Shown one piece after another: positions 16,687 to 26,163 of a stretch of 64,000 nucleotides of DNA; positions within the stretch are counted from its first letter, which is position 1; each line of letters begins with the position of its first letter. The stretch is from Nitrospirillum viridazoti CBAmc (GTDB lineage: Bacteria; Pseudomonadota; Alphaproteobacteria; Azospirillales; Azospirillaceae). The notes under the pieces are model-generated. The model was not told where the DNA came from. It did no database searches and saw only the letters and a program-made list of their open reading frames with translations. The stretch spans positions 1 to 64,000 of the forward strand of contig NZ_CP022112.1 in the NCBI RefSeq assembly GCF_000730165.1. Reading direction: 5' to 3'. Position numbers and translations under genes: made by a program.

Positions 16687-18639
16687 ATGGCCGATGGATC
16701 GGGAATGATGAAGGCCGGTGACGGCCGCACCCTGCTGGTGGCCATGCCCGTCGCCGCCCTGCATTATCCCGTCATCGGTCTGTCCCTGCTGAAGGGCGCG
16801 CTGGCCCGCCAGGGCTTGGCGGCGGATATCCGCCACTTCTACCTGGACTTCGCCGACTATATCGGCTTCGACGCCTATGCCGCGGTGGAGGACAGCCGTT
16901 ATTTCCTGGCCATGGTGGGGGACTGGGTGTTCGCCGGTGCCGCTCATGGTGCGCCAGAGAGGGAGCCTTTCACCTTCCTGAATGGCCTGATGACGGGGGA
17001 ATATGGCCGCTATTTCGGGCCGCAACGCCTGATGGGCATCCTGGCCGCCCGCAACAAGGCGGAGGGCTTCATCGAGCATTGTTTCGGCCTGGTCGACTGG
17101 TCGCGCTATGCCGTCGTGGGCTTCTCCACCTCCTTCCAGCAGACCATGGCCTCGCTGGCGCTGGCGCGGCGCATCAAGGCGGCGCACCCCCACATCCTGA
17201 TCGTCTTCGGCGGCGCCAATTGCAGCGACGAGATGGGGGTGGAGCTGCACCGCCGCTATCCGTTCATCGACGTGGTCGTGGGGGGCGAGGCGGAGGAGGT
17301 GCTGCCCGAGCTGGTGCGTCGCCACGCGGCGGGGCTGGATCTGGCCGGCTTGCCGGGCAGCACCATCCGCGCCGCCGACGGGACGACCCTTCCGGCCACC
17401 GTGCCCGCGGGCATGATCACCGACATGGATAGCCTGCCGCCCCTGGACTATGCTGATTTCTATGCTGACCGGGCGCGCCTGCCGGCGGTGGCTGAGCGTT
17501 TCCCGGCCTTTCCCCTGTTCGAAAGCGCCCGGGGCTGCTGGTGGGGGCAGAAACACCATTGCACCTTCTGCGGGCTGAACGGCCTGGGCATGGCCTACCG
17601 CAGCAAGAGCCAGGATCGCGCCTTTACCGAGCTGACGGACGTGGCCGACCGCTTCGGGCGTGAGATCATGGTGGTCGACAACATCCTGGACAGCCGCTAC
17701 TTCGGCGACTTCCTGCCCCGCCTGGCGGCGCTGGACCGGCCGCTGCTGCTGCATTACGAGGTCAAGGCCAACCTGCGCGCGGGCCAGCTGGCCCTGCTGG
17801 GGCAGGCCGGGGTGCGCAAGATCCAACCGGGCGTGGAATCGCTCAGCACCCCGGTGCTGGCCCTGATGCGCAAGGGAACCACCCTGTTGCGCAACGTCCA
17901 GACCCTGCGCCTGGCGGCAGAGGCGGGCGTGCTGGTGGACTGGTCCCACCTCTATGGCTTCCCGGGGGAGACGGCGGCCCATTACCACGCCGCGGCGGCG
18001 GTGGTGCCCAAGATCACCCACCTGCATCCGCCCGGCGGCCTCCACCGGGTGCGCGCCGACCGTTTCAGTCCTTACTTCAACACGCCGGCGGCCTTCGGCG
18101 TCACCATCCGTCCCGTGCCCGGCTACAGCCACATATTCCCCCACGACGAGGATGGCACCGCGCGCCTAGCCTATCACTTTGACATGACGCCCGAGCGGCC
18201 GGACGAGGATTTGGCGGCTGGTCATGCCGCCCTGGCCGCTCAGCTGGACCTATGGCGCCGGGGCGACGCGACGTTGACCCTGACGCCGGCCAATGACGGC
18301 ACGGCGGTGGTGGAGGATGGCCGGGGTGCCACCCCCCGGCGACACGCGCTGACTGCCGTCGCCGCGGCGGTGCTGGATGCCTGCGCCGAAATCCAGGGTG
18401 CCGGCCCGCTGCTGAAGACCTTGGCACCCCGCTTTGGCGAGGCCGCCGTCACCGCGGCGGTGGCGGAGCTGGAGGCGCTGGCCCTGCTGCTGCGCGAGGG
18501 CGATGAACTGTTGGCCCTGCCGTTGCGCCAGCCGGGCTTCGACCGCGCCCCCCGGCATGAGGAGATCCGCACCTCTTGGGGGCGTTCCTACTTCCATCAT
18601 GCCCAGGCGGCGGCGCGGATGCCGGAACCGGTCGTCTGA
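16687..18639 (+). CDS. B12-binding radical SAM RiPP maturase (RiPP maturation radical SAM protein 1 type)
   Basis: 650 residues. An N-terminal cobalamin-binding-like domain ('LLVAMPVAALHYPVIGLSLLKGAL...', 'VVVGGEAEEVLPELV') precedes the radical SAM barrel, with the cluster cysteines 284, 292 and 295 in 'RGCWWGQKHHCTFCGLNG'. Further family marks are 'MVVDNILDSRYF', 'KIQPGVESLSTPVLALMRKGTT' and 'WSHLYGFPGET'. The residues after about 500 form a variable C-terminal region. Proteins with this CWWG...HCTFCGLNG motif are RiPP maturases, commonly C-methyltransferases. The substrate is most likely the two small peptides encoded just upstream. The exact chemistry cannot be read from sequence. AGGG lies about eight bases before ATG 16687. 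Confidence 0.9.
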   Translation: MADGSGMMKAGDGRTLLVAMPVAALHYPVIGLSLLKGALARQGLAADIRHFYLDFADYIGFDAYAAVEDSRYFLAMVGDWVFAGAAHGAPEREPFTFLNGLMTGEYGRYFGPQRLMGILAARNKAEGFIEHCFGLVDWSRYAVVGFSTSFQQTMASLALARRIKAAHPHILIVFGGANCSDEMGVELHRRYPFIDVVVGGEAEEVLPELVRRHAAGLDLAGLPGSTIRAADGTTLPATVPAGMITDMDSLPPLDYADFYADRARLPAVAERFPAFPLFESARGCWWGQKHHCTFCGLNGLGMAYRSKSQDRAFTELTDVADRFGREIMVVDNILDSRYFGDFLPRLAALDRPLLLHYEVKANLRAGQLALLGQAGVRKIQPGVESLSTPVLALMRKGTTLLRNVQTLRLAAEAGVLVDWSHLYGFPGETAAHYHAAAAVVPKITHLHPPGGLHRVRADRFSPYFNTPAAFGVTIRPVPGYSHIFPHDEDGTARLAYHFDMTPERPDEDLAAGHAALAAQLDLWRRGDATLTLTPANDGTAVVEDGRGATPRRHALTAVAAAVLDACAEIQGAGPLLKTLAPRFGEAAVTAAVAELEALALLLREGDELLALPLRQPGFDRAPRHEEIRTSWGRSYFHHAQAAARMPEPVV

Positions 18640-18705
18640 CCTTTACCCAAAAGCTTGGTGGCGGCGCCGTCCGTGCCGGGTTGGGAGGGACCTGCGGGGA
18701 CGGAT

Positions 18706-18746
18706 ATCCTTACGCCTCGGGGGAAATGCCCCCGAGGCGTAAGGAT
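18706..18746. terminator. Strong bidirectional hairpin
   Basis: An 18-bp perfect stem (18706-18723 with 18729-18746, beginning ATCCTTACGCC) around a five-base loop, between the convergent radical SAM and beta-phosphoglucomutase genes. It should stop transcription from either side. Confidence 0.8.
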
Positions 18747-18757
18747 GGGTCGGCACG

Positions 18758-19414
18758 TTACAGGAAATCGCCGATGTGAAACTGCTCGGTCGTGGGCACG
18801 ACATAGTCGGCCCTGGTCAGCACGGTGGGATCGCCGATGCCAACGGCCACCATGCCGGCGTCCTTGATGCTGATGATGCCGGCCACAGAATCCTCAATAC
18901 CCAGGCAGCGTTCCGGTACGGCGCCCACCAGGCGTGCCGCTTCCAGGAACAGGTCGGGCGCCGGCTTCGGCGCCTTGACCGCCGCCGGGTCGGCGATGGC
19001 GTCGATCAGCGGTGCGATGCCCAGCTGCTGCAGCAGGGGCGGGGCGTTGCGGCTGGCCGAGGCCAGGGCGATCTTCAGCCCAGCGGCCCGCACCTCCTCC
19101 AGCACCCGGCGGGCGCCGGGCAACAGGTCGTCGGGCGTCTGCTCGGCGATGGCGGCGGTGTAATAGCCGTTCTTGCGCTCGGCCAGCACCCGCTTTTCCT
19201 CCGCCGTGCGCGTCACGCTCCCCTCTGGCCCGCCATGGGCCAGGATCAGCTCCAGCGACCCCATGCGGTCCACGCCCTTCAGCTTCTCCTCGAAGGCTGG
19301 TTCGAGGTGGATGCCCAGCTCTTCCGCCAGGCGGCGCCAGGCGGCGAAATGGATGTGGGCGGTGTCGGCCAGCACCCCATCCAGGTCGAACAGCACGGCA
19401 TCAAAGCGCGGCAT
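18758..19414 (-). CDS. pgmB: Beta-phosphoglucomutase (HAD superfamily)
   Basis: 218 residues. Converts beta-glucose 1-phosphate to glucose 6-phosphate. The nucleophile motif 'FDAVLFDLDGVLADTAHIHF', the 'KLKGVDRMGSLELIL' cap segment, 'ALASASRNAPPLLQQLGI' and 'GIEDSVAGIISIKDAGM' are typical of beta-PGM. It overlaps the upstream GH65 phosphorylase gene by 14 bases, so the two are coupled, and the phosphorylase makes exactly the beta-sugar phosphate this enzyme uses. Confidence 0.93.
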   Translation of the reverse strand: MPRFDAVLFDLDGVLADTAHIHFAAWRRLAEELGIHLEPAFEEKLKGVDRMGSLELILAHGGPEGSVTRTAEEKRVLAERKNGYYTAAIAEQTPDDLLPGARRVLEEVRAAGLKIALASASRNAPPLLQQLGIAPLIDAIADPAAVKAPKPAPDLFLEAARLVGAVPERCLGIEDSVAGIISIKDAGMVAVGIGDPTVLTRADYVVPTTEQFHIGDFL

Positions 19415-21785
19415 GGCGGGTGCCCTCCATCACCTCTTCCGGGGCCGTTGGCGTCAGGTGCACGACCTGACCGTGATGGCTCAGCGCCAGGCCGGGGCCG
19501 GCCAGCAGGCGATAGGTGGTTGCGGCGTCGCAACCGACGGCCACTTCCACCCGGTTGCCCTGGAACTCCAGGCGGAAGCGGTACCCGGTCCAGCCCGGGG
19601 GCAGGGTGGGGGCGAAGCGCAGGGTGCCGCCCAGGGCGTGCAGCCCCGCGAACCCCTGGGCCAGGGCCATCCAGCTGCCGGCCATGGCGGCCATGTGCAG
19701 GCCATGGCCCGTGTTGTGGTGCAAATCGTCCAGGTCGACCAGGGCGGTGTCATTGAAATAAGCCAGCGCCTTGTCCATCTGGCCCAGGCGCGCCGCCAGC
19801 AGGGCGAACACGCCGGCCGACAGGGTGCTGTCATGCACCGTCACCGACTCATAGAAGGCGAAAGACCGGCGTACGGCCTCCGGCTCGAACCGGTGGGGCA
19901 GCAGGCAGAAGGCCAGTACCGCGTCCGCCTGCTTGCACACCTGGTGGCGGTACAGCACCAGGGGATGATAGTGCATCAACAGGGGATGATGGTCGGCGGG
20001 CGTGCCGGCGAAATCCCAGGGCTTCTTGTCCAGGAAGCTGTCGTCCTGCGGGTAAATGCCGCTGGCCTCGTCATGGGGCAGATACATGGCCTCCGCCGCC
20101 TGGCGCCAGCCCTCTGGCTCCTCCGCGCCCAGGCCGATGGCGGCGGCGATGCGCGCCAGGGCCTCCGGCTTCTCCCGGCCCAGGCGGGCCGCCACCTCGG
20201 CCGCATACTCCAGGTGCGCCTGGGCCATGGCGTTGGTGTAGAGGTTGTTGTCCACCATGGCCGTGTATTCATCCGGCCCGGTCACTTCGTGGATGCAGAA
20301 GCGGCCCCCGCGGCGCGGGTTGTAATGCCCCATGTCCAGCCACAGGCGGGCCGTCTCGAACAGGATTTCGGCGCCGTGGCGCACCAGGAAATCGTCGTCG
20401 CCACTGGCGTCCATGTATTGGCGCACGGCGTGGGCGATGTCGGCGTTGATGTGGTATTGCGCCGAGCCTGCAGGGAAATAGGCGGAGCATTCGGCGCCGC
20501 CGATGGTGCGCCAGGGATACAGGGCGCCCTTGCGGTGACCCATGGCGCGCGCATGGGCACGGGCGCCGTCCAGAGTGCGGTGCCGGTATTCCAGGATGGC
20601 ACGGGCCACGGCCGGCCGGGTGTAGACTAGCACCGGCAGGGCGAAGATCTCGGCGTCCCAGAAATAATGGCCCTCATAGCCTTCGCCGCTCTGCCCCTTG
20701 GCGCCGACAGAGGTCAGGCCATCCCGCCCCGCCCCCTGCAGCAGCTGGAACAGGTTGAAACGCACGGCGCGCTCCAGCTCCGGCGCGCCCTCTATGGCGA
20801 GGTCGGACGACAGCCAGAAATCCTGCAGCGCCTGGGTGCGCGCCTGGCGCAGCGCGGGCAGGCCGATGGCGGTAGCTTGGGCCAGGGCGGCCAGGGCGGC
20901 GCGGGCCAGCGCCTCGTCATCGGCGGGGGTGCCGTCCACGCCCTTGTCGGCGGCATAGGCCACGCCCTTCACCAGGGTCAGCACGGTTCCGGGCGTGAGG
21001 GTCGTGCGTACGGTGTGGCTGACGATGCCCTGGTCGCGGATGCTGGCCGTCAGGATGGGGGCGTCGCTGGTGACGGTCACGCTGTGGCTCATGGCCACGG
21101 CCACGCCCTGGCGGCTGCGGCCGGTGCGCAGCACCATGCCGTCGCTGCCGTCCTCCTCGATCCAGCGGCGGAAGGCCAGGGCCGCCAGCTGCGGGCCCAC
21201 GCGGGGGTCGTGCACGCCGCCCTCGTCCGCCGAGGGCGGCTGGTGCGGGGCCAGGCACGAATCCACCACCACCTCGGCGGTGAAGTCTTCCGCCGTCACC
21301 TGGTACTGAATGACCACGGGGCCGGGGTGGTCCTCCACCACCAGGCGCTCGGTCGCCAGCTGCAAGGTGCGGCCGGCGGGCGAACGCCAGCGCAGCGCCC
21401 GATGCAGCACGCCGGTACGCAGGTCCAGCCAGCGGTGATGCTCCAGCACGGTGCCGGTGGACAGATCCAGCGGTTCGCCCTCCACGGTCAGGCCGATCAG
21501 GGTGCCGTCCGGCACCGGGATGCGGGTGTCGCTGGCCTCGGCGAAGCCCGGCGCCTTCTCGTGATAGGTGATGGGCGTGATCTCATAGACGCCGTTCAGA
21601 TGCACGACGGGCGCGGTGGAGCGTGCATCCTCCTCCACGCCACCGCGCACGCCGATGAAGCCGTTGCCGAGCGTGAACAGGGATTCGGTGCATTTCAGCG
21701 CCGCCGGGCTGTCGCCCTGGGCGATGACCACCCAGGGATCGGTGGCGGGCGGGATGGCGGGGAAGGGGGGGAGCGAGGCTGTCAC
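19401..21785 (-). CDS. GH65 disaccharide phosphorylase (maltose/kojibiose phosphorylase type)
   Basis: 794 residues, normal length for GH65. Inverting phosphorolysis of an alpha-linked glucose disaccharide gives beta-glucose 1-phosphate and glucose. The general-acid motif 'HEVTGPDEYTAMVDNNLYTN' is present, with the catalytic Glu about residue 506; 'GHYFWDAEIFALPVLVYTRP' and the phosphate-loop region 'VTVHDSTLSAGVFALL' also fit. The GPDEYTAMVDNN form is closest to maltose phosphorylase, but kojibiose, nigerose or trehalose cannot be excluded. No signal peptide, so cytoplasmic. It starts at a GTG with a weak ribosome-binding site. Confidence 0.9.
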   Translation of the reverse strand: MTASLPPFPAIPPATDPWVVIAQGDSPAALKCTESLFTLGNGFIGVRGGVEEDARSTAPVVHLNGVYEITPITYHEKAPGFAEASDTRIPVPDGTLIGLTVEGEPLDLSTGTVLEHHRWLDLRTGVLHRALRWRSPAGRTLQLATERLVVEDHPGPVVIQYQVTAEDFTAEVVVDSCLAPHQPPSADEGGVHDPRVGPQLAALAFRRWIEEDGSDGMVLRTGRSRQGVAVAMSHSVTVTSDAPILTASIRDQGIVSHTVRTTLTPGTVLTLVKGVAYAADKGVDGTPADDEALARAALAALAQATAIGLPALRQARTQALQDFWLSSDLAIEGAPELERAVRFNLFQLLQGAGRDGLTSVGAKGQSGEGYEGHYFWDAEIFALPVLVYTRPAVARAILEYRHRTLDGARAHARAMGHRKGALYPWRTIGGAECSAYFPAGSAQYHINADIAHAVRQYMDASGDDDFLVRHGAEILFETARLWLDMGHYNPRRGGRFCIHEVTGPDEYTAMVDNNLYTNAMAQAHLEYAAEVAARLGREKPEALARIAAAIGLGAEEPEGWRQAAEAMYLPHDEASGIYPQDDSFLDKKPWDFAGTPADHHPLLMHYHPLVLYRHQVCKQADAVLAFCLLPHRFEPEAVRRSFAFYESVTVHDSTLSAGVFALLAARLGQMDKALAYFNDTALVDLDDLHHNTGHGLHMAAMAGSWMALAQGFAGLHALGGTLRFAPTLPPGWTGYRFRLEFQGNRVEVAVGCDAATTYRLLAGPGLALSHHGQVVHLTPTAPEEVMEGTRHAAL

Positions 21786-21869
21786 GGGCGATCCACGTGG
21801 TTTCGATCTGCAGGTGGCCTAGGGGGTAACCCGGGCAAGGGGGCCTGGGTTCCCTCAGGCAGGAATGGT

Positions 21870-23339
21870 TCAGCTGTGCGGGGTGGAGGACAGCGGGGCG
21901 GCCACGTCTTCCAGCGACCGGCCCTCCGCCTTCACGCCCAGCACCAGTTCGGCGATGGCGGCGGCGATCATCAGGCCGGCCCCCAGGACGTAGCCCCACA
22001 GCACGTTGGTGCGAGAGCCGGTGTCGATCAGGGCGCCGAACACCAGCGGGCCGCAGACCCCGCCCAGGCCGGTGCCGAAGGCGAAGAACAGCGAGATGGC
22101 GACGGCGCGGATCTCCAGCGGGAAGCATTCGCTGACCGTCAGGTAGGCGGAGCTGGCGGCGGCGGAGGCGAAGAAGAAGATGACGCTCCACGCCAGGGTG
22201 ATGGTGGTGGCGGTCAGCAGGCCCTGCTGGAACAGGATGCCGGTGCCGATCAGCAGCACGCCCGACAGGGCGTAGGTGCCGGCGATCATGGGCACACGGC
22301 CGATGGTGTCGAAGAAGCGGCCGATGATCAGGGGGCCCAGGAAGTTGCCGGCCGCGAAGGGCAGGATGTACCAGCCCACGGAACTGGACGGCACATCGAA
22401 GAACGAGGTCAGGACCAGGGCCTCGGTGAAGAAGATGGCGTTGTAGAAGAAGGCCTGGGCCGTCATCAGCGACAGGCCCAGCACCGTGCGTCGGCCGTAA
22501 TCGCGCAGCAGCGACCGGGCCACGGCGGCGGTCGATACCGTCCGCAGCTCACGCAGGCGCACCGGCGGGCCGGCGGGGGGCAGGGTCAGGCCCTGGGCCT
22601 GGATGCCGGCCTCGATGCGGGCGACGATGGCCTCACCCTCCGGCACGCGGCCATGGGTCATCAGCCAGCGGGGACTTTCCGGGATGGCCCGGCGCAGCAG
22701 CAGGATGAACAGGCCCAGCACGGCGCCGGTGAAGAAGCTGGCGCGCCAGCCCATGTCCGGCCCCAGCAGGCCCGGATCCAGCAGGACGACGGCGCCGATG
22801 GCGCCCAGGGCGGCACCCAGCCAGTAGCTGCCGTTGATGACCAGGGTAACCCAGCCGCGCGCGCGGGCGGGGATCAGTTCCTGGATGGTGGAATTGATGG
22901 CCACATATTCGCCGCCGATGCCGGCCCCGGTGATGAAGCGGAACAGCAGCAGGCTGGTGAAATCCCAGCTGAAGGCGGTGGCGGCGGTGGCGGTCAGGTA
23001 GACCAGCAGGGTGATGCTGAACAGCTTCTTGCGGCCCAGCCTGTCGGTCAGCCAGCCGAAGAACAGGCCGCCCAGCACGCAGCCGATGAGATAGGCGCTG
23101 CTGGCGGCCGAAACCTGGGCGTTGTTCAGCGCCAGCGACGGGCTTTCCTTCATGGCGCCGGCGACGGCGCCGGCCAGCGTGACCTCCAGCCCGTCCAGCA
23201 CCCAGGTGATGCCGAGGGCGGCCACCACCAGGCTGTGGAACCGCCCCCAGGGCAGGCGGTCCAGCCGGGCCGGGATGTCGGTTTCCGTCAACGCGGGCGG
23301 GCCGGGGGGCGCTGAGGTGAGGGAGGCGGCGCTGGACAC
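21870..23339 (-). CDS. MFS sugar/metabolite transporter
   Basis: 489 residues with about 12 membrane spans. The MFS loop motif 'GWLTDRLGRKKLF', the 'GAGIGGEYVAINSTIQELIPARARG' segment and the later 'GRFFDTIGRVPMIAG' repeat put it in the major facilitator superfamily. GTG 23339 is chosen for the AAGGTGA site upstream; the open frame starts at 23462. Placed between a TonB receptor and a GH65 phosphorylase, it should carry the disaccharide from periplasm to cytoplasm. Substrate is inferred from context. Confidence 0.85.
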   Translation of the reverse strand: MSSAASLTSAPPGPPALTETDIPARLDRLPWGRFHSLVVAALGITWVLDGLEVTLAGAVAGAMKESPSLALNNAQVSAASSAYLIGCVLGGLFFGWLTDRLGRKKLFSITLLVYLTATAATAFSWDFTSLLLFRFITGAGIGGEYVAINSTIQELIPARARGWVTLVINGSYWLGAALGAIGAVVLLDPGLLGPDMGWRASFFTGAVLGLFILLLRRAIPESPRWLMTHGRVPEGEAIVARIEAGIQAQGLTLPPAGPPVRLRELRTVSTAAVARSLLRDYGRRTVLGLSLMTAQAFFYNAIFFTEALVLTSFFDVPSSSVGWYILPFAAGNFLGPLIIGRFFDTIGRVPMIAGTYALSGVLLIGTGILFQQGLLTATTITLAWSVIFFFASAAASSAYLTVSECFPLEIRAVAISLFFAFGTGLGGVCGPLVFGALIDTGSRTNVLWGYVLGAGLMIAAAIAELVLGVKAEGRSLEDVAAPLSSTPHS

Positions 23340-23392
23340 GGGATGGTCACCTTCACTGTAGGCCGAAGGAAAAGGAGCCGAGTGGAAAAGGA

Positions 23393-23431
23393 GGATGGGC
23401 GGGCAAAGATCGGGGCAATGCCCGCCCATCC
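23393..23431 (-). terminator. Hairpin between TonB receptor and MFS genes
   Basis: A 13-bp perfect stem (23393-23405 with 23419-23431, GGATGGGCGGGCA) around a 13-base loop. It may partly terminate or process the transcript so that the outer-membrane receptor is made in excess of the permease. Confidence 0.6.
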
Positions 23432-23510
23432 CCAGAGGCCGTCTTCGGGGCGACGGCCCCATACCGGAAGGGTGCCGCCCTGCGGACGGCGCCCCCTAAT
23501 CAGCCGGCGG

Positions 23511-25988
23511 TCAGAACTTGGCCGCGGCACTCAGGTGGATGGACCGGCCGAACAGCGGGCGGCCCAGGAAGACGCCGCTGCTGCTGGTGCCGGACCCGAC
23601 CACGCGGGCGTTGCCCTCGGTGATGCCCAGCTCGTCCGTCAGGTTGGTGCCGGTCAGCTGGACGGTGTAGCGGTCGAACTCGGCCGAGACGCCCAGGTCC
23701 AGGGTGTCGTAGGCCGGCAGCGGCTGCTGGTTGTTCGGGTCGCCGTAGCGGTCGCCCACATGGGTGTAGGTGCCGAACAGGCGCAGGCTGGCCCAATCCA
23801 GCGGGATCTCGTACGACGGCGCGATGGAGAACTGGAACTTGGGCTGGCGCAGCACCTGGTCGCCGTTGAAGGTGGGGTTGTCCTGGTACTTGGCATCCAG
23901 ATAGGTGCCGCGGAAGCTGACCGTCAGGTTGGTGACGGGCCGCACCGCCAGTTCAAACTCCGCACCCCAGGCTTCCGATCCATAGATTTCGTTGATCAGG
24001 CTGCCGCTGCCGTCGGGGTTCACCACCTCGGCCTGGTACAAGAGGCCGGAGAAGGTGTTGTGGAAGCCGGTGACATAGGCGCTGTAGTAGTGCGACGACG
24101 TCTTCAGGCCCACTTCCTGCTGCCGGATGTTGACCATCTGGTAGTCGCCGCCGCGCAGGGCGTCGAACTGCGGGAACTCGTGGCCGCTGTTGACGCGGGC
24201 GTACACGCTGAGGTCGTCGGTCAGGTAGTAGTTGGCGCCGACGGTCCACGACGGCTCCGTCCGGTGGGAACTGACGCCGTAGTAGGTGCCGTTGGTGTAG
24301 CTGGCGGCGTTGTCGTACAGCGTCAGCGGGTTGTTATCCAGGTCGCCGGTGCTGTCGTTGCTGATGGTGCCGTTGATGCTCTGATGTTCCATGCGGAAAC
24401 CGGCGTCCAGGCGCAGGTCCGGCGTGATCTTCCATTCGTCGGAGATGAAGCCCGCCACGGCGGTGCCGTCGTAGCTGGCGTCCAGCGCGTAGAAGGAACC
24501 GGAGGTCAGGCCGCCGCGCGAGGCCTTGGCGCCGTTGTTCAGCACCACGTCCACCGCCTGCGGGTGGTTCTGCATGGTCAGCAGGTAGTTGTTGCCCAGG
24601 TACCACTGGTCCTTGGACGAATACTGGGCGAAGTAGGCGCCTACCGTCAGGGTATTGCCGGGGAACAGCTCATGGCTGAGGCGGGCGTCATCGGTGAAGG
24701 ACTGGATGCGCTTGTCCACCGACCACATGCCCACGGCGATGACCTGCTGGTTCATGTTGGTCAGGGCGGCGCCCGAACCGACGATCTTGGCCGAGCCACC
24801 GGTGGCGATGCCGCCGGCCGCCGCCACCACGGCGGCGTTGGCGTTGGCCGAGGTCACGGTGTCGCTGATGAACTGGCCCAGCGTCTCGGGGTTCGAGCCC
24901 GTGAATTCCGACTGGGTGAAGGCCCGGCCGGTGACGAAGTTCATCTTGTTGCTGAGCTGCCAGCCCTTCAGGTCCAAATCCAGGGTGTTGCCCAGGGTGG
25001 TCAGCTGAATGCCGCGGCCGTCGCCGATGTCCACGTTCTTGGACTGGCCGGGGCCCGTCTCGATGGTGACGTTGCGGACGTCGTTGCTGTACAGGCTGAA
25101 GGTGCCCGGATCGGTGCCGGGGAAGGCCGAGATGTTCTTGCCGCCGTTGCTGCTGACCAGCGGAATGGCGGTGTAGAAGGCGTTCTTGTCGTCCGTGCGG
25201 CGGCCGTAGAACGTGAACTCGCCATTCTCGAACTTCTTGGTGATGTTGGCCACCACCTGGCCGCCGTCGTCGGCGGGGAACTGGGTGCTGCGGATGCCCT
25301 CATTGTAGCGGTAGAAGCCGCCGACCATGAAGTTCAGGTCCTTGGTGATGGGGCCGCCGTAATAGGTGTCGACGCGGTACAGGCCTTCGTCACCCACGGT
25401 CAGGCGGATGCTGCCCTCGGGGGTGTCCGTGCCCTTGCGCTGGATGAAGTTCACCGTGGCGCCCGGCTGGGCGTTGGAGAAGACGGTGGCCGGGCCGCCG
25501 CGCAGCACCTCCACCCGCTCCACCGTGTCGTCCAGGCGGATGAGGGTGGAGTTGTCCATGAAGGACAGGGTGGGTGCTGGGTAGATAGGCGAGCCATCGA
25601 TCTGCATGGTGATGAAGGGCGCGTCGCCGCCGCCCGGGAAACCACGCACGTCGATGTTGGGGCCGGCCGTGCCGCTGGTGGATTCCACCCACAGGCCCGG
25701 TGTCAGCTTCAGCAGGTCGGCGGTGCCGTTGGGCTGCTGGGCGACGATGTCCTCGGCCTTGATGGTGCTGATGGCGAAGCTGGCGTCCAGCTTCTTCATG
25801 CCGTCGCTGCGCGCGGTACCGGTGACGATGATTTCCTGCAGTTCGTCGACGGCGCCGGCGGCCTGCGGCGCCGGTGCGGTGTTCGTGGCCGTGGTGGTCG
25901 CTGTTTGCGCCAAGCCCACGGCCGGCATCAGCAGGGCGGCCAACGCGACGCCGCCCAACAACGCACCTATCCTGTGAGGATGTGACAT
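23511..25988 (-). CDS. TonB-dependent outer-membrane receptor, disaccharide locus
   Basis: 825 residues. Signal peptide ending 'LMPAVGLAQT', a TonB-box-like segment 'LQEIIVTGTARSDG', a plug domain ('LLKLTPGLWVE', 'IDVRGFPGGGDAPFITMQIDG', 'VERVEVLRGGPATVFSNAQPGATVNFI') and a 22-strand barrel ending in 'SIHLSAAAKF' with terminal Phe. GGGAGGG precedes the ATG. It is the first gene of the run leading to the MFS permease, GH65 and pgmB, and is divergent from lacI, so import of a maltose-like sugar is likely. Iron-chelate uptake is the usual alternative for the family, but the context argues against it. Confidence 0.9.
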   Translation of the reverse strand: MSHPHRIGALLGGVALAALLMPAVGLAQTATTTATNTAPAPQAAGAVDELQEIIVTGTARSDGMKKLDASFAISTIKAEDIVAQQPNGTADLLKLTPGLWVESTSGTAGPNIDVRGFPGGGDAPFITMQIDGSPIYPAPTLSFMDNSTLIRLDDTVERVEVLRGGPATVFSNAQPGATVNFIQRKGTDTPEGSIRLTVGDEGLYRVDTYYGGPITKDLNFMVGGFYRYNEGIRSTQFPADDGGQVVANITKKFENGEFTFYGRRTDDKNAFYTAIPLVSSNGGKNISAFPGTDPGTFSLYSNDVRNVTIETGPGQSKNVDIGDGRGIQLTTLGNTLDLDLKGWQLSNKMNFVTGRAFTQSEFTGSNPETLGQFISDTVTSANANAAVVAAAGGIATGGSAKIVGSGAALTNMNQQVIAVGMWSVDKRIQSFTDDARLSHELFPGNTLTVGAYFAQYSSKDQWYLGNNYLLTMQNHPQAVDVVLNNGAKASRGGLTSGSFYALDASYDGTAVAGFISDEWKITPDLRLDAGFRMEHQSINGTISNDSTGDLDNNPLTLYDNAASYTNGTYYGVSSHRTEPSWTVGANYYLTDDLSVYARVNSGHEFPQFDALRGGDYQMVNIRQQEVGLKTSSHYYSAYVTGFHNTFSGLLYQAEVVNPDGSGSLINEIYGSEAWGAEFELAVRPVTNLTVSFRGTYLDAKYQDNPTFNGDQVLRQPKFQFSIAPSYEIPLDWASLRLFGTYTHVGDRYGDPNNQQPLPAYDTLDLGVSAEFDRYTVQLTGTNLTDELGITEGNARVVGSGTSSSGVFLGRPLFGRSIHLSAAAKF

Positions 25989-26116
25989 TCTTCCCTCCCC
26001 TTATGTCTTGGTGGTGATCGTGACTTGGACTGGCTCGCCCCGTCGCGCCCTGACCCAAGGCTTCTTATCGGGATGGCACGCCCTGGTTGGGTCGCCTACC
26101 ACCCCTGCTTGAATGG

Positions 26117-26163
26117 GGCCATCGATAACATCGAATGACATCGATAACAAGACATCGATGTCA
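26117..26163. promoter_or_regulatory. Cluster of three LacI-type operator boxes
   Basis: Three 14-bp boxes of the form TGWYATCGATRWCA: 26117-26130 (right half intact), 26136-26149 TGACATCGATAACA and 26150-26163 AGACATCGATGTCA, the last two directly abutting. The central CG step is typical of LacI-family operators. They lie 130-175 bases before the TonB receptor start. Confidence 0.7.

Noticed and set aside
19514-19531. TTGCGGCGTCGCAA inside the GH65 gene as a third parS-like site
   Set aside because: It differs from the shared core by one base, is not a perfect palindrome and lies within conserved coding sequence, so chance is a good explanation.
20667-23315. Long plus-strand open frame of about 880 codons
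   Set aside because: It lies opposite the GH65 and MFS genes and its product is a low-complexity Gly/Gln/His/Arg-rich chain, as expected from the antisense frame of high-GC genes.
23343-25985. Long plus-strand open frame of about 880 codons opposite the TonB receptor
   Set aside because: No domain features, Val/Gly/Ala/His-rich composition, and exact opposition to a well-supported receptor gene show that it is a shadow.
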